Counted from the first letter of the stretch, positions 6,610 through 15,818 are shown. The stretch is 20,474 nucleotides of DNA from an uncultured Eubacteriales bacterium (GCA_949297565.1 CASFUI010000096.1:1-20474), one strand, 5' to 3'. Numbers and translations: made by a program. Notes: generated by a model not told the origin, from the sequence alone.

Positions 6610-8427
6610 ATGCCGCAGATAACAGACAGCAGGATAATAAGAGAGAGATTAAGCAAAGCAAGAGAGTGCATGACGAAGGCGGGGGTCGACGTGTATGTTG
6701 TGTGTACGGGCGATTACCATATGTCGGAATATGCGGGCGATTATTTCGGTGAGAGACAGTTTCTGTCAGGCTTTACAGGCTCTGCGGGAACCTTGGTGAT
6801 AGGAAAAGACGATGCGGTGCTTTTTACAGACGGAAGATATTTTGTACAGGCGCAGCTTCAGCTTTCGGGCACGGGAATAGAGCTTATGAAAATGGGAGTT
6901 CAGGGAGCGGTTTCTCTTACGGGGTACTGTGAGTCTGTGCTTCCTGAAGGAGGAAATCTCGGACTTGATGCGAGAACGGTGGATGCTGTGCTCGGAAATG
7001 AGCTGGAGTCTGCCGTGTCGAAGAAAAACGGAAAAATTGATTATAAATTTAACTGTACACGGGAACTGTGGGAGGACAGACCTGCTTTTCCGCACAGCTC
7101 GGCGTTTGAGGCAGAAGCAGGCGAGAGCTGCAAAGACAAGCTGTGCCGTCTCAGGGAAAAAATGAAAGAACTTAAAACAGATGCTCATGTGATAACGACG
7201 CTTGACGATATATGCTGGCTGTTTAATATACGCGCAAGAGACGTAAAATGTAATCCGGTGCTTATGTCATATTCGTATATAACAATGGACAGCGCAGTTA
7301 TTTATGCGGATGACGACAGATTTTCGCAGCAGCTTAAGTCTAAGCTTTGTGATATGGGAGTGAGCATAAGACCTTATGAAACTTTTTATGATGATTTGAG
7401 CAAGATAAAACAGGACAGTGTTCTTGTGGATTTAAAGCGCGTTAATTTTTATGTGTACAGGCTGTTAAAGAAAAGCGGAGTGCGCATGGTGACGGAGCAA
7501 AATCCCACAGTACTTATGAAAGCGGTTAAAAATGACACTGAGATAAGAAATCTTAAGGCGGTTCATATTGATGACGGTCTTGCTCTCACAAGGTTCATGT
7601 TCTGGCTCAAAAATACCGTGGAAAAAGAAGAAATTACGGAATTTGATGCTGCCGTATATCTTGACTCTCTCAGGGCAGAGATTTACGATTTTATAGAGCC
7701 GAGCTTTGACACTATAAGCGCTTACGGTGCAAATGCTGCTATGATGCACTACAGTGCCACAATGGATAATTGCTCAGTGCTTAAACCGGAGGGAATGCTT
7801 CTGGTTGATTCGGGTGGACAGTATATGAGAGGCACTACCGATGTCACAAGAACATTTGCGCTCGGACCTGTCACAGATGAGTGCAGGAAGGCTTATACGC
7901 TTACGCTTAAAGGTATGCTGGCGCTTGCCGACGCGCATTTTCTTTATGGGTGCACAGGCTTAAATCTTGATATTCTGGCGAGAGGAGCGCTGTGGGCGGA
8001 AGGGATTGACTATCGCTGCGGAACGGGTCACGGAGTCGGATATCTTTTAAATGTGCATGAGGCTCCCAACAGTTTCAGGTGGAAGCATACAGCGGGGCAT
8101 GGAGACACATGCGTTATCGAGCCGGGAATGGTTACATCTGACGAGCCGGGTGTATATGTTGACGGTCAATACGGAATAAGAATTGAAAATGAAATTTTGT
8201 GCGTCAGGGACACAGAGAATGAGTACGGAACATTTCTTAAATTTGAGATGCTGACATGTGTTCCCGTCGATTTGGAACTTGTTGACTGTTCGTATCTTGA
8301 CGAAAACGACTTGAGGAGACTGAACAGTTACCATGAATGGGTGTATAAAAGCTTAAGTCCTCATATGCACGGCTCTGAGCTGGAACTTTTAAAGAGAGCG
8401 ACAAGAGCTGTTGGAAAGGATATTTAA
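6610..8427 (+). CDS. pepP: Xaa-Pro aminopeptidase (M24B family, aminopeptidase P)
   Basis: The 605-residue protein is a three-domain M24B metallopeptidase that removes an N-terminal residue preceding proline. Two creatinase-like N-terminal domains come first (FTGSAGTLVIGKDDAVLFTD near the start), then the pita-bread catalytic domain. All five dinuclear-metal ligands are visible: Asp400 and Asp411 (LLVDSGGQYMRGTTDVTRTF), His474 (GTGHGVGYLLNVHEAP), Glu512 (TSDEPGVYVDGQ) and Glu526 (RIENEI). The length fits the long, eukaryote-like PepP form common in Clostridia. The frame runs upstream to 6511, but GGAGG at 6597-6601 selects ATG 6610. No signal peptide is seen, so it is cytoplasmic. It begins 104 nt after sigK; whether it is co-transcribed with sigK is unclear. 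Confidence 0.93.
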   Translation: MPQITDSRIIRERLSKARECMTKAGVDVYVVCTGDYHMSEYAGDYFGERQFLSGFTGSAGTLVIGKDDAVLFTDGRYFVQAQLQLSGTGIELMKMGVQGAVSLTGYCESVLPEGGNLGLDARTVDAVLGNELESAVSKKNGKIDYKFNCTRELWEDRPAFPHSSAFEAEAGESCKDKLCRLREKMKELKTDAHVITTLDDICWLFNIRARDVKCNPVLMSYSYITMDSAVIYADDDRFSQQLKSKLCDMGVSIRPYETFYDDLSKIKQDSVLVDLKRVNFYVYRLLKKSGVRMVTEQNPTVLMKAVKNDTEIRNLKAVHIDDGLALTRFMFWLKNTVEKEEITEFDAAVYLDSLRAEIYDFIEPSFDTISAYGANAAMMHYSATMDNCSVLKPEGMLLVDSGGQYMRGTTDVTRTFALGPVTDECRKAYTLTLKGMLALADAHFLYGCTGLNLDILARGALWAEGIDYRCGTGHGVGYLLNVHEAPNSFRWKHTAGHGDTCVIEPGMVTSDEPGVYVDGQYGIRIENEILCVRDTENEYGTFLKFEMLTCVPVDLELVDCSYLDENDLRRLNSYHEWVYKSLSPHMHGSELELLKRATRAVGKDI

Positions 8428-8441
8428 AGAGAGAAAACAAT

Positions 8442-9626
8442 ATGAAAGAAATAAAATATGGCAGAAAACCGCAAAAAGATGATGAGAGCAGATTTGGAAA
8501 GTTTGCGGATAAATATTTTGAGGCGGGCGAGCGTACTACGTATATTGCGGTAGCGGCAGTTATGGCGTGTCTGGTTGTTGTTATAATTGCATGGCTGCTT
8601 GGAAGAAAGCATATTGACCCGGAGGATTTTATTGAGATTAAATACAGCGGAATAGATGGTTATGCGTCAGCGGAATGTGTTGTGGATGCCGAGAAGCTGT
8701 ATAAAAATCTTGCGGGAAAGGAAGTGAATATGGAAAAGCTCACGGCATACAGAAAGCTCGCAGAATCGTTTTCTGCTTCGGTGGAGCAGAGCGATATTTC
8801 AAACGGTGACAAGCTTACGGTGTATGTGGAATATGATGAGCAGGCCGCGAAAGACGCCGGAGTTACAGTGGGGAAAAAGCAGTATAATGTAAGGGCTAAA
8901 AATATCGGAAGCGGCGAAAAGATTGATTTATTTTCAAATGTAGAGGTTGTTTTTGGGGGAATAAGCCCGGAGGCTTATGTTATCGTTACTAATAACTGGG
9001 ATAATGAGTATCTTTCCCAGCTTGAATTTAAGCCTGATAAGACGTCGGAAATAAAGACAGGCGACACTGTAAGGGTGAGCTGTACCGCGGATAAGTCTGA
9101 TTTGTCAAGGCATGGCTACGCTGTTGATGCCACGGAGCAGACTTATATTGCCGACAGGCTGAGCTCTTATGCGAGTGACGCGGGCGATCTTGATATGGAA
9201 GTTCTCAGGGAACTTGATACGGCATGCCGGGATACGATTGCAGCAGAGACGGAGGATATGACCTTCAGGATTATGTACAGAGCGACAGGAGATGAAAGCT
9301 ATCTGTATATGCCTAATGATGAGCATGCCGAAAATGTTTCGCTGACGGGAGTTAAGTTCCTTTCAAGAAAAAATGCTCTGGAGGGCAGTGTTGACAACTA
9401 TATATATTATCTGTACAGTGCAGAGATAGTGAACGGAGATGACAGACACGAGGTTTATTTCGTGTTTGAGTTCAGCCAGGGGTATGTTACGTATGACGGT
9501 AAATTCAGGATTGCCAATGATGATTACAAAAAAATTTATAAGTGTTCTACTGATTATGAGCAGCTCTTTCAGAGCTCGGTAGGAGATAAGGCTGATATGT
9601 ATAATATTTTTGATGTTAATATTTAA
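8442..9626 (+). CDS. Unrecognised single-pass membrane protein with large extracytoplasmic region
   Basis: I do not recognise a confident family for this 394-residue protein. It has a short charged cytoplasmic N terminus (1-32), one membrane helix (about 33-53) and a large beta-rich domain outside. The segment starting PEDFIEIKYSGIDGYASAEC and a later one starting IDLFSNVEVVFGGISPEAYV look like related units, hinting at two or more similar beta-sandwich modules. A comparable pattern (a strand with SG.DGY.. repeats) occurs in secreted or anchored proteins of Lachnospiraceae that begin with a zinc ribbon, but no zinc ribbon is present here. It begins 14 nt after pepP with a weak ribosome site (AAAGAGAG) and is followed 47 nt later by the PilT-like gene. 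A role in pilus or envelope function is possible from context only. Confidence 0.7.
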   Translation: MKEIKYGRKPQKDDESRFGKFADKYFEAGERTTYIAVAAVMACLVVVIIAWLLGRKHIDPEDFIEIKYSGIDGYASAECVVDAEKLYKNLAGKEVNMEKLTAYRKLAESFSASVEQSDISNGDKLTVYVEYDEQAAKDAGVTVGKKQYNVRAKNIGSGEKIDLFSNVEVVFGGISPEAYVIVTNNWDNEYLSQLEFKPDKTSEIKTGDTVRVSCTADKSDLSRHGYAVDATEQTYIADRLSSYASDAGDLDMEVLRELDTACRDTIAAETEDMTFRIMYRATGDESYLYMPNDEHAENVSLTGVKFLSRKNALEGSVDNYIYYLYSAEIVNGDDRHEVYFVFEFSQGYVTYDGKFRIANDDYKKIYKCSTDYEQLFQSSVGDKADMYNIFDVNI

Positions 9627-9673
9627 TTATTAAAAGAAGTTAATAAATGCAGAAAGATAAGGAGAAAAATATA

Positions 9674-10726
9674 ATGCTGACAGTGGAACATATGCTTGCT
9701 GCTGCAAGAGAAAAAGGAGCTTCAGATATACTTTTGACTGCGGGTGTGCCTCCGATGGTGCGTGTGAACGGAAGTCTTGAAAAACTTGATTATCCTGAGC
9801 TTACACCTGAAGAGCTTGACAGAATAGTCTTTTCTGTTATGAATGAACAGCAGCTTAAAATATACAGGGAAAAAGGCGAAACGGGTTTTGCGTTATCAGT
9901 TCTGAGGAATGAAAGATACAGAGTTAATGTATTCAGACAGCAAGGCTGCGCGGCGTGTTCGATTCGTATTGTTCATGAAAAGCTTCCGACGGCAGAACAG
10001 CTTTGCATTCCCGAAGCTGTAACGGATTTGGCTTACAAAAAAAGAGGTCTAGTGATTATGGCAGGAACTTCAGGGAGCGGAAAGACTACTACTTTGGCGG
10101 CTGTTACCGATAAAATAAACAAAGAGAGGAATGCTCACATAATTACGATTGAAGACCCGATAGAATATGTGCACTGCCATGAGAAGGCTGTTGTCAATCA
10201 GAGAGAAATCGGCACAGATGCGATGTCCTGTGCCGGGGCGTTAAGAGCGGCGCTGCGTGAAGACGCTGATGTGATAGTTGTGGGGGAAATAAAGGATTTA
10301 GATACTGTCTCGGCAGCAGTCACAGCGGCGGAAACGGGACATCTTGTGCTATCGACATTTGGAGCAGCCGGAGCTCAGTCAGTGATTGAAAGAATTATTG
10401 CTGCATATCCTACAGATAGCAGGCAGAATATGAGGCTGCGGCTTTCAATGGTGCTTGAGGCCGTTATATCACAGCAGTTGATTCCAAGAGAAGATAAGGC
10501 AGGACGCGTCGCCGCATTTGAAATAATGTATGCGTCAGATCCGATAAAGCAGCTTATAAAGGAGGGGAATACCGGCCGTATTTTGTCAGTGATGCGGGAA
10601 TGTGAAAAAGAGGGAATGATAACAATGGATGACGCGCTGACAGACCTCTGCTTAAAGGGAGTTATCAGTGCAAAGAGTGCTGTCGAATATGCATGGGATT
10701 CATGTTATGTAAAGGCGCATCTTTAA
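9674..10726 (+). CDS. pilT: PilT-type type IV pilus retraction ATPase, His-box variant
   Basis: The 350-residue protein is a PilT/VirB11-type secretion ATPase. It has the N-terminal PAS-like region (KGASDILLTAGVPPMVRVNG), Walker A GTSGSGKTT (131-139), the Asp box IITIEDPIEY (Glu160, Asp161) and Walker B DVIVVGEIKD (199-208, Glu205). A PilT-type C-terminal segment PIKQLIKEGNT (290-300) corresponds to the AIRNLIRE motif. The His box reads TGHLVLSTFG, so His223 is kept but the second histidine of the usual GTLHT is Gly230. The GEMRD arginine is Lys. ATG 9674 with AAGGAGA at 9659-9665 is preferred over ATG 9647. PilT powers pilus retraction and twitching. A terminator follows, and comM and dprA come next. 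Confidence 0.88.
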   Translation: MLTVEHMLAAAREKGASDILLTAGVPPMVRVNGSLEKLDYPELTPEELDRIVFSVMNEQQLKIYREKGETGFALSVLRNERYRVNVFRQQGCAACSIRIVHEKLPTAEQLCIPEAVTDLAYKKRGLVIMAGTSGSGKTTTLAAVTDKINKERNAHIITIEDPIEYVHCHEKAVVNQREIGTDAMSCAGALRAALREDADVIVVGEIKDLDTVSAAVTAAETGHLVLSTFGAAGAQSVIERIIAAYPTDSRQNMRLRLSMVLEAVISQQLIPREDKAGRVAAFEIMYASDPIKQLIKEGNTGRILSVMRECEKEGMITMDDALTDLCLKGVISAKSAVEYAWDSCYVKAHL

Positions 10727-10739
10727 TTTGTTTCATAAC

Positions 10740-10774
10740 GGGCAAAACACAATCAGAGTGTTTTGTCCTTTTTT
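10740..10774 (+). terminator. Rho-independent terminator after pilT
   Basis: GGGCAAAACAC (10740-10750) pairs with GTGTTTTGTCC (10758-10768), one G-T wobble in 11 pairs and a 7-nt loop, followed by a T6 run at 10769-10774. It isolates the pepP-pilT stretch from comM. Confidence 0.9.
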
Positions 10775-10808
10775 GTCCATGCTAAATACTAAAAAAATAA
10801 AAAATAAA

Positions 10809-10837
10809 TTGACAAAATCAAAAATGTATTATATATT
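10809..10837 (+). promoter_or_regulatory. Near-consensus sigma-A promoter for comM-dprA
   Basis: A perfect TTGACA (10809-10814) is separated by 17 nt from TATATT (10832-10837), one base off TATAAT. The surroundings are almost pure A+T, which tends to increase promoter strength. Transcription would begin near 10844, about 48 nt before the comM ATG. No competence-specific operator is evident. Confidence 0.82.
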
Positions 10838-10891
10838 AAATATATATTATTGATATATAAACAATGCTTTTGTTGAAGTGCGGGGTGATAT

Positions 10892-12514
10892 ATGTACAGT
10901 GAGGTTTTCAGTGTAGCGCTGGCAGGTCTGGAGGCATGTATAGTCAGAGTGGAGACGGATTCGGGGGACGGTATTCCATGCTTTGAGATGAGCGGATACC
11001 TTGCGGCTCAGGTGAGGGAGGCTAAGGAGCGTGTGAGAGTTGCTATAAAGAATTCGGGTATTGTGCTCAGACCTCAAAAGCTGATGATTAATATATCTCC
11101 TGCCGATATAAGAAAGGCCGGAACGGGATTTGACCTGCCTATTGCAGCAGGTATTCTGGCTGCAAACGGACATATTGATATGAAGTCGCTCGAGTCAACC
11201 GTGGTGCTTGGAGAGCTGAGTCTTGACGGAAAGATTAACGGAATACACGGCATACTCGCATGTGTTGCAGAGGCGAGAGACAAAGGATTTTCAAGATGCA
11301 TTATCCCTGAATGTAATCTTAATGAGGGCGCGTTGATTGATGGGATAGAGGTTATCGGAACAAGTAATGTCTCACAGCTTATAGGTTTTTTGAAGGGAGA
11401 AACGGAGCTGAAAAAAGCTCAGGAATACAGAGGGATTGCTTCACGGGTTGAACAGGGAGTGATTAGAGCAAATTATGACTTTGCGGATATATGCGGACAG
11501 GAGGCGGCGAAGAGAGCAACTCTTACTGCTGTTTCCGGAAATCACAATATTATGTATATAGGACCGCCGGGAGGCGGAAAGACTATGATAGCAAAGAGAA
11601 TTCCGGGAATAATGCCTGATATGTCATGTGAAGAGCAGTTTGAGGTGACAAGAATATACAGTGCCGCCGGAAAGCTTAAGGAGTGCGGGCTTATAACACA
11701 GAGACCTTTCAGGTGTCCTCATCACAGTATTTCAGAGGCGGGATTGCTGGGAGGGGGAGCTGTGCCGGTTCCGGGGGAAATTACGCTTGCTGATAAGGGT
11801 GTTCTGTTTATGGATGAGTTCACCGAGTATTCGGGGACTTTGCTGGATGCGCTGAGAATGCCTCTGGAGGAAAGAATTATTCGCATTGTCAGAAACGGCA
11901 GGGAGTATATATATCCGGCTGATTTTATGCTGGTTGCAGCGATGAATCCATGCAGGTGCGGATATTATCCCGATAGGGAGAGATGCAGATGTTCTGACGC
12001 ACAGGTGCGGCGTTATCTTGGGAGGATAAGCCGTCCGGTGCGGGACAGATTTGACATTTGTGTATATGTAGAGAGTGTGGGGGTTAAAGCTGTTGCAGGT
12101 CTGAAGAGTGGGACCGAGGAAAGAGAGGTATCAGACTTAAAAAATATGCCGGAATTCGGAAAAGTTTTTGGTGAAACGGATAATAACTGGCGGGAATATA
12201 CATCTGAGAATATGCGTATTGTTGTTAATAGGGCAAGGGATATACAGAGACAGAGGTTTGTCGGAGAGGGAATAAAGTTTAATTCTCAGATGTCGCCGCA
12301 GCAGATTAAGAAATACTGTGTTATGGGAAAAAGTGAACAAAGGATAATGGAGCTTGCCTTTGATAAGTTTAATTTTACTGTGAGGGGTTATCACAAAGTC
12401 CTTAAAACAGCCAGGACAATAGCGGATATGGAGGAGTCGGAGCGCATATCGATAAGACATTTAAGCGAGGCGGTGTCTTACAGGAGCATGGACTGGGGGG
12501 ATTATGGGAGATAA
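10892..12514 (+). CDS. comM: YifB/ComM family Mg-chelatase-like AAA+ ATPase
   Basis: The 540-residue protein has the YifB/ComM layout. An N-terminal Lon-protease-like domain (VETDSGDGIPCFEMSGY, LMINISPADIRKAGTGFDLP) is followed by an AAA+ domain with Walker A GPPGGGKT (224-231), CPHHSIS, Walker B GVLFMDEFTEY and a zinc-type AMNPCRCGYYPDRERCRC cluster, then a C-terminal helical domain. In transformable bacteria ComM is a helicase that promotes branch migration during DNA integration. Family members also occur in organisms not known to be transformable. GGGGTGAT at 10882-10889 precedes ATG 10892. The end overlaps dprA by 11 nt, supporting a shared role in handling incoming DNA. Confidence 0.93.
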   Translation: MYSEVFSVALAGLEACIVRVETDSGDGIPCFEMSGYLAAQVREAKERVRVAIKNSGIVLRPQKLMINISPADIRKAGTGFDLPIAAGILAANGHIDMKSLESTVVLGELSLDGKINGIHGILACVAEARDKGFSRCIIPECNLNEGALIDGIEVIGTSNVSQLIGFLKGETELKKAQEYRGIASRVEQGVIRANYDFADICGQEAAKRATLTAVSGNHNIMYIGPPGGGKTMIAKRIPGIMPDMSCEEQFEVTRIYSAAGKLKECGLITQRPFRCPHHSISEAGLLGGGAVPVPGEITLADKGVLFMDEFTEYSGTLLDALRMPLEERIIRIVRNGREYIYPADFMLVAAMNPCRCGYYPDRERCRCSDAQVRRYLGRISRPVRDRFDICVYVESVGVKAVAGLKSGTEEREVSDLKNMPEFGKVFGETDNNWREYTSENMRIVVNRARDIQRQRFVGEGIKFNSQMSPQQIKKYCVMGKSEQRIMELAFDKFNFTVRGYHKVLKTARTIADMEESERISIRHLSEAVSYRSMDWGDYGR

Positions 12515-13658
12515 GGGATTTTATTGGTTTTGGCTGTGTAATATACCTGGTATTGGACGAGCAAAGCAGCGAAGTCTTATAAAAAAATTCGGAAGTGCAC
12601 AAAATGTGTTTGAGGCTGATGCTTATATGCTGTCAGAAGCGGCTTCTATAAGCCGGAAAGACATCTCGAATATAATCGCTGCCGCAAAAGACAGTAAAAT
12701 ATACGAAAATTTCAAGAGACTTAATAAAAGTAATATAAACTGGGTGCATATAGAACATCCGGATTATCCTCAAAGACTGAAAAATATTTCTGATGCTCCG
12801 CTGGGGTTATATTGTATAGGGCGTATGCCGTGTGATGAACGTCCTTCTGCGGCGGTTGTGGGAGCCAGAGGATGTACATATTACGGGAGAAAAATGGCTT
12901 TTGAGCTTGCGAGGAGCTTTGCCGGGATGGGCATACAGGTTGTGAGCGGACTTGCATCGGGGATAGATGCGGCGGCGCACAGGGGAAGTCTTGAGGCAAA
13001 AGGTTATACATGCGGTGTGCTCGGCTGCGGTACGGATATATGTTATCCGGCAGATAATACTGATATCTATAATAAGATGCTTGTGAGCGGAGGCGTCGTA
13101 TCTGAGTATGCACCGGGAACACCTCCTGACGCGTGGAGGTTTCCTGAGCGCAACAGAATAATAAGCGCGCTGTCTGATGTTGTGATTGTGGTTGAGGCAG
13201 CAGCAAGGAGCGGCGCACTGATTACTGCCGACCAGGCTCTTGAACAGAACAGAGACGTCATGGCTGTTCCGGGAAGGGCATATGACAGAATGAGTGAGGG
13301 CTGCAATAACTTGATTAAGGACGGAGCCATGGTTATAACAACTCCCGAAGATATTATGCAATGCAGTCTTGTGAATCGACTTCTTCTTAAAAATAAAGAA
13401 ATACATAATAAAAATTTTTTTACAGAGAATATTAATTCAGAAAATACAGCGTCTTGCTCTAAATTGCAGGACAGAAATCTGCTTGCAAGTAAAAAAAATA
13501 TGGTGTATAGTGTTCTCGGTTTGCATCCAAAAAATACGGATGAGATTATCAGTGAAACTGGATTTGATATTTCAACAGTTACAGAGGAGCTTCTTATGCT
13601 GCAGTTGGAGGGGGATATTGAGGAGGTTTCAAAAAACTGTTATATCAGGATTAAGTGA
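12504..13658 (+). CDS. dprA: DNA processing protein DprA (Smf)
   Basis: The 384-residue protein has the DprA layout. An N-terminal helix-hairpin-helix (LCNIPGIGRAKQRSLIKKFG, 11-30) is followed by a Rossmann-like domain with the GSR-like VVGARGCTYYG (118-128), VVSGLASGIDAAAHRGSLEA (147-166), GCGTDICYPADN, and FPERNRIISALSDVVIVVEA. An AT-rich, low-complexity linker (about 293-330) leads to a C-terminal winged helix (about 330-384). DprA binds incoming single-stranded DNA and loads RecA during transformation. It starts within comM (11-nt overlap), with G6 at 12495-12500 as the ribosome site. The stop lies 25 nt before topA, so the three genes are probably one operon. Confidence 0.95.
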   Translation: MGDKGFYWFWLCNIPGIGRAKQRSLIKKFGSAQNVFEADAYMLSEAASISRKDISNIIAAAKDSKIYENFKRLNKSNINWVHIEHPDYPQRLKNISDAPLGLYCIGRMPCDERPSAAVVGARGCTYYGRKMAFELARSFAGMGIQVVSGLASGIDAAAHRGSLEAKGYTCGVLGCGTDICYPADNTDIYNKMLVSGGVVSEYAPGTPPDAWRFPERNRIISALSDVVIVVEAAARSGALITADQALEQNRDVMAVPGRAYDRMSEGCNNLIKDGAMVITTPEDIMQCSLVNRLLLKNKEIHNKNFFTENINSENTASCSKLQDRNLLASKKNMVYSVLGLHPKNTDEIISETGFDISTVTEELLMLQLEGDIEEVSKNCYIRIK

Positions 13659-13683
13659 TAGATTTTGGGAGGAAATTAATAAA

Positions 13684-15783
13684 ATGGCAAAGTATCTGGT
13701 TATTGTAGAGTCTCCTGCGAAGGTTAAGACTATTAAGAAGTTTCTTGGCCCTAATTATGAGGTAATGGCGTCTCAGGGGCATATAAGAGACTTGCCTAAA
13801 AGTCAGATGGGCGTTGACATCGAAAATGACTATGAGCCGAAGTATATTACAATCAGAGGAAAGGGGGATATTCTTGCGGCGCTGAGAAAAGAGGCAAAAA
13901 AGGCTGATAAGGTTTATCTTGCGACAGACCCTGACCGCGAGGGTGAGGCAATTTCATGGCATCTTGCAAAAGCCCTTAAACTCGAGGACAAGGATATATA
14001 CAGGATTACATTTAATGAGATTACCAAGAATGCTGTTAAGGCATCCATTAAAAATGCAAGAAAGATTGATATGGATTTAGTTGATGCACAGCAGTCAAGG
14101 AGAGTGCTTGACAGAATGGTTGGCTATCGCATAAGTCCTCTTCTGTGGGCAAAGATAAAGCGGGGACTGAGTGCGGGAAGAGTACAGTCTGTGGCGCTGC
14201 GTATAATATGTGACAGAGAAGATGAGATTAACTCATTTATTCCTGACGAATACTGGACAATAGACGCGGATTTGAGTGTAAAAGGCGAGAAAACAGTTGT
14301 CAAGGCAAAGTTTTACGGCGATGAGAACGGAAAAATAGAGATAAAGAACGGCGATGACGCAGAGCATATTATAAATGAAGTAAAGAAGAGCAGCTTTATA
14401 GTGGAAAGTGTTAAACACGGCGAGAGAGTGAAGAAGTCTCCGCTTCCGTTTACAACCAGTACTCTTCAGCAGGAGGCTGCAAAACAGCTCAATTTTTCCA
14501 CACAGAAGACAATGCGTCTTGCGCAGCAGTTATATGAAGGCGTTGATATTGCAGGGAGAGGTACTGTCGGAATTATCACTTACCTTCGAACTGATTCTAC
14601 GCGTGTGGCAGATGAAGCGGTCAATCTGGCGGCAGAATATATAAAGGAACAGTACGGAAGTGAGTATGCGGGTGAGCATGCATTGTCAGGCAAGGAGGGC
14701 AAGAAGATACAGGATGCGCATGAGGCAATCAGACCTACGGATATAAGCCTCAGTCCTGTTATGATTAAGGAATCTTTGTCCCGTGACCAGTTCAGACTCT
14801 ATCAGCTTATATGGAAAAGATTTACTGCGAGTCAGATGAGCCCGGCAGTTTATGAGACTGCTTCGGTAAAGATTGCGGCGGGAAAATATCGCTTTACGGT
14901 ATCTGCATCTAAGATTAAATTTGACGGTTTTTTGTCTGTATATAAGGAGGAAGATGAAAAATCCGAAAATAAAGCTCTGATTAACGGTATTAATGAAGAT
15001 TCTCAGATTAAACTTATTGATATTAAAGGGGAGCAGCATTTTACACAGCCTCCAGCGCATTTTACAGAGGCCTCTCTTGTTAAGCAGCTTGAAGAGCTTG
15101 GTATCGGCAGACCGAGTACCTATGCGCCTACAATAACAACGATTATTGCAAGGCATTATGTGGCGAAGGAAAATAAAAATCTCTATGTGACGGAGCTTGG
15201 CGAGGCTGTGAACAACATTATGAAAAAGGCGTTTCCTTCGATAGTTGACGTAAACTTTACCGCAAATATGGAAGCGCTTCTCGACAGTGTAGAGGAGGGC
15301 AAGGTTAAGTGGAAAGAAGTAATCAGAAATTTCTATCCTGACCTGGATGTGGCGGTAAAGGAAGCTGAGAAAGAGCTCGAGAATGTCAAGATAGAGGATG
15401 AGGTTACTGATGTCGTATGCGAAAAGTGCGGACGCAATATGGTTATAAAATATGGTCCTCACGGGAAATTCTTGGGCTGTCCTGGTTTTCCTGAATGCCG
15501 CAATACTAAACCGTACTTTGAGAAAATAGGGGTGGCTTGTCCTAAATGCGGCAAAGATATTGTTCTTAAAAAGACAAAAAAAGGCAGAAGATATTTTGGG
15601 TGTGAGGATAATCCTGAGTGCGATTTCATGAGCTGGCAGAAACCTGTGTCAAAGAAATGTCCTAAATGCGGAGGGTATATGGTAGAGAAGGGAAATAAAA
15701 TTGCCTGTGCTGATGAGACGTGTGGTTATACAGAGAGTAAGATAAGTGAGAATGAGAATAAAAAAGAACAGGTATTAAAATAA
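13684..15783 (+). CDS. topA: DNA topoisomerase I (type IA)
   Basis: The 699-residue protein is a type IA topoisomerase that relaxes negative supercoils. It begins with the Toprim domain YLVIVESPAKVKTIKKFLGP and TDPDREGEAI (81-90), and has the catalytic tyrosine in GIITYLRTDS (Tyr300, Arg302). The C terminus has three C4 zinc fingers beginning near 579, 619 and 659, spaced about 40 residues apart (CEKCGRNM, CPKCGKDI, CPKCGGYM). The open frame extends back to 13483 through the dprA reading region, but GGGAGGAAA at 13667-13674 selects ATG 13684. It follows dprA as in B. subtilis (smf-topA) and many Firmicutes. Confidence 0.96.
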   Translation: MAKYLVIVESPAKVKTIKKFLGPNYEVMASQGHIRDLPKSQMGVDIENDYEPKYITIRGKGDILAALRKEAKKADKVYLATDPDREGEAISWHLAKALKLEDKDIYRITFNEITKNAVKASIKNARKIDMDLVDAQQSRRVLDRMVGYRISPLLWAKIKRGLSAGRVQSVALRIICDREDEINSFIPDEYWTIDADLSVKGEKTVVKAKFYGDENGKIEIKNGDDAEHIINEVKKSSFIVESVKHGERVKKSPLPFTTSTLQQEAAKQLNFSTQKTMRLAQQLYEGVDIAGRGTVGIITYLRTDSTRVADEAVNLAAEYIKEQYGSEYAGEHALSGKEGKKIQDAHEAIRPTDISLSPVMIKESLSRDQFRLYQLIWKRFTASQMSPAVYETASVKIAAGKYRFTVSASKIKFDGFLSVYKEEDEKSENKALINGINEDSQIKLIDIKGEQHFTQPPAHFTEASLVKQLEELGIGRPSTYAPTITTIIARHYVAKENKNLYVTELGEAVNNIMKKAFPSIVDVNFTANMEALLDSVEEGKVKWKEVIRNFYPDLDVAVKEAEKELENVKIEDEVTDVVCEKCGRNMVIKYGPHGKFLGCPGFPECRNTKPYFEKIGVACPKCGKDIVLKKTKKGRRYFGCEDNPECDFMSWQKPVSKKCPKCGGYMVEKGNKIACADETCGYTESKISENENKKEQVLK

Positions 15784-15800
15784 GTCTGTAATTAAAAATC

Positions 15801-15818
15801 AAGAATTGATAAGAATTG
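15801..15818 (+). repeat. Tandem AAGAATTG repeat upstream of the codY promoter
   Basis: AAGAATTG occurs at 15801-15808 and again at 15811-15818, exactly 10 bp apart, so both face the same side of the DNA helix. The pair lies directly upstream of the codY -35 element, in a position typical of regulator binding sites. Confidence 0.5.

Noticed and set aside
13432..13446. A CodY-box-like sequence (TTAATTCAGAAAATA) in the dprA linker
   Set aside because: Five of 15 positions mismatch and the stretch is AT-rich coding sequence, so chance is the simplest explanation.
13483..13683. An N-terminal extension of topA overlapping the end of dprA
   Set aside because: The family starts at MAKYLVIVESPAK, the ribosome site precedes 13684, and the extra 67 residues resemble no topoisomerase.
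14686..15462. A 258-residue open frame on the minus strand inside topA
   Set aside because: It is the antisense shadow of a well-supported gene, rich in residues typical of reverse frames, with no recognisable family and no ribosome site.
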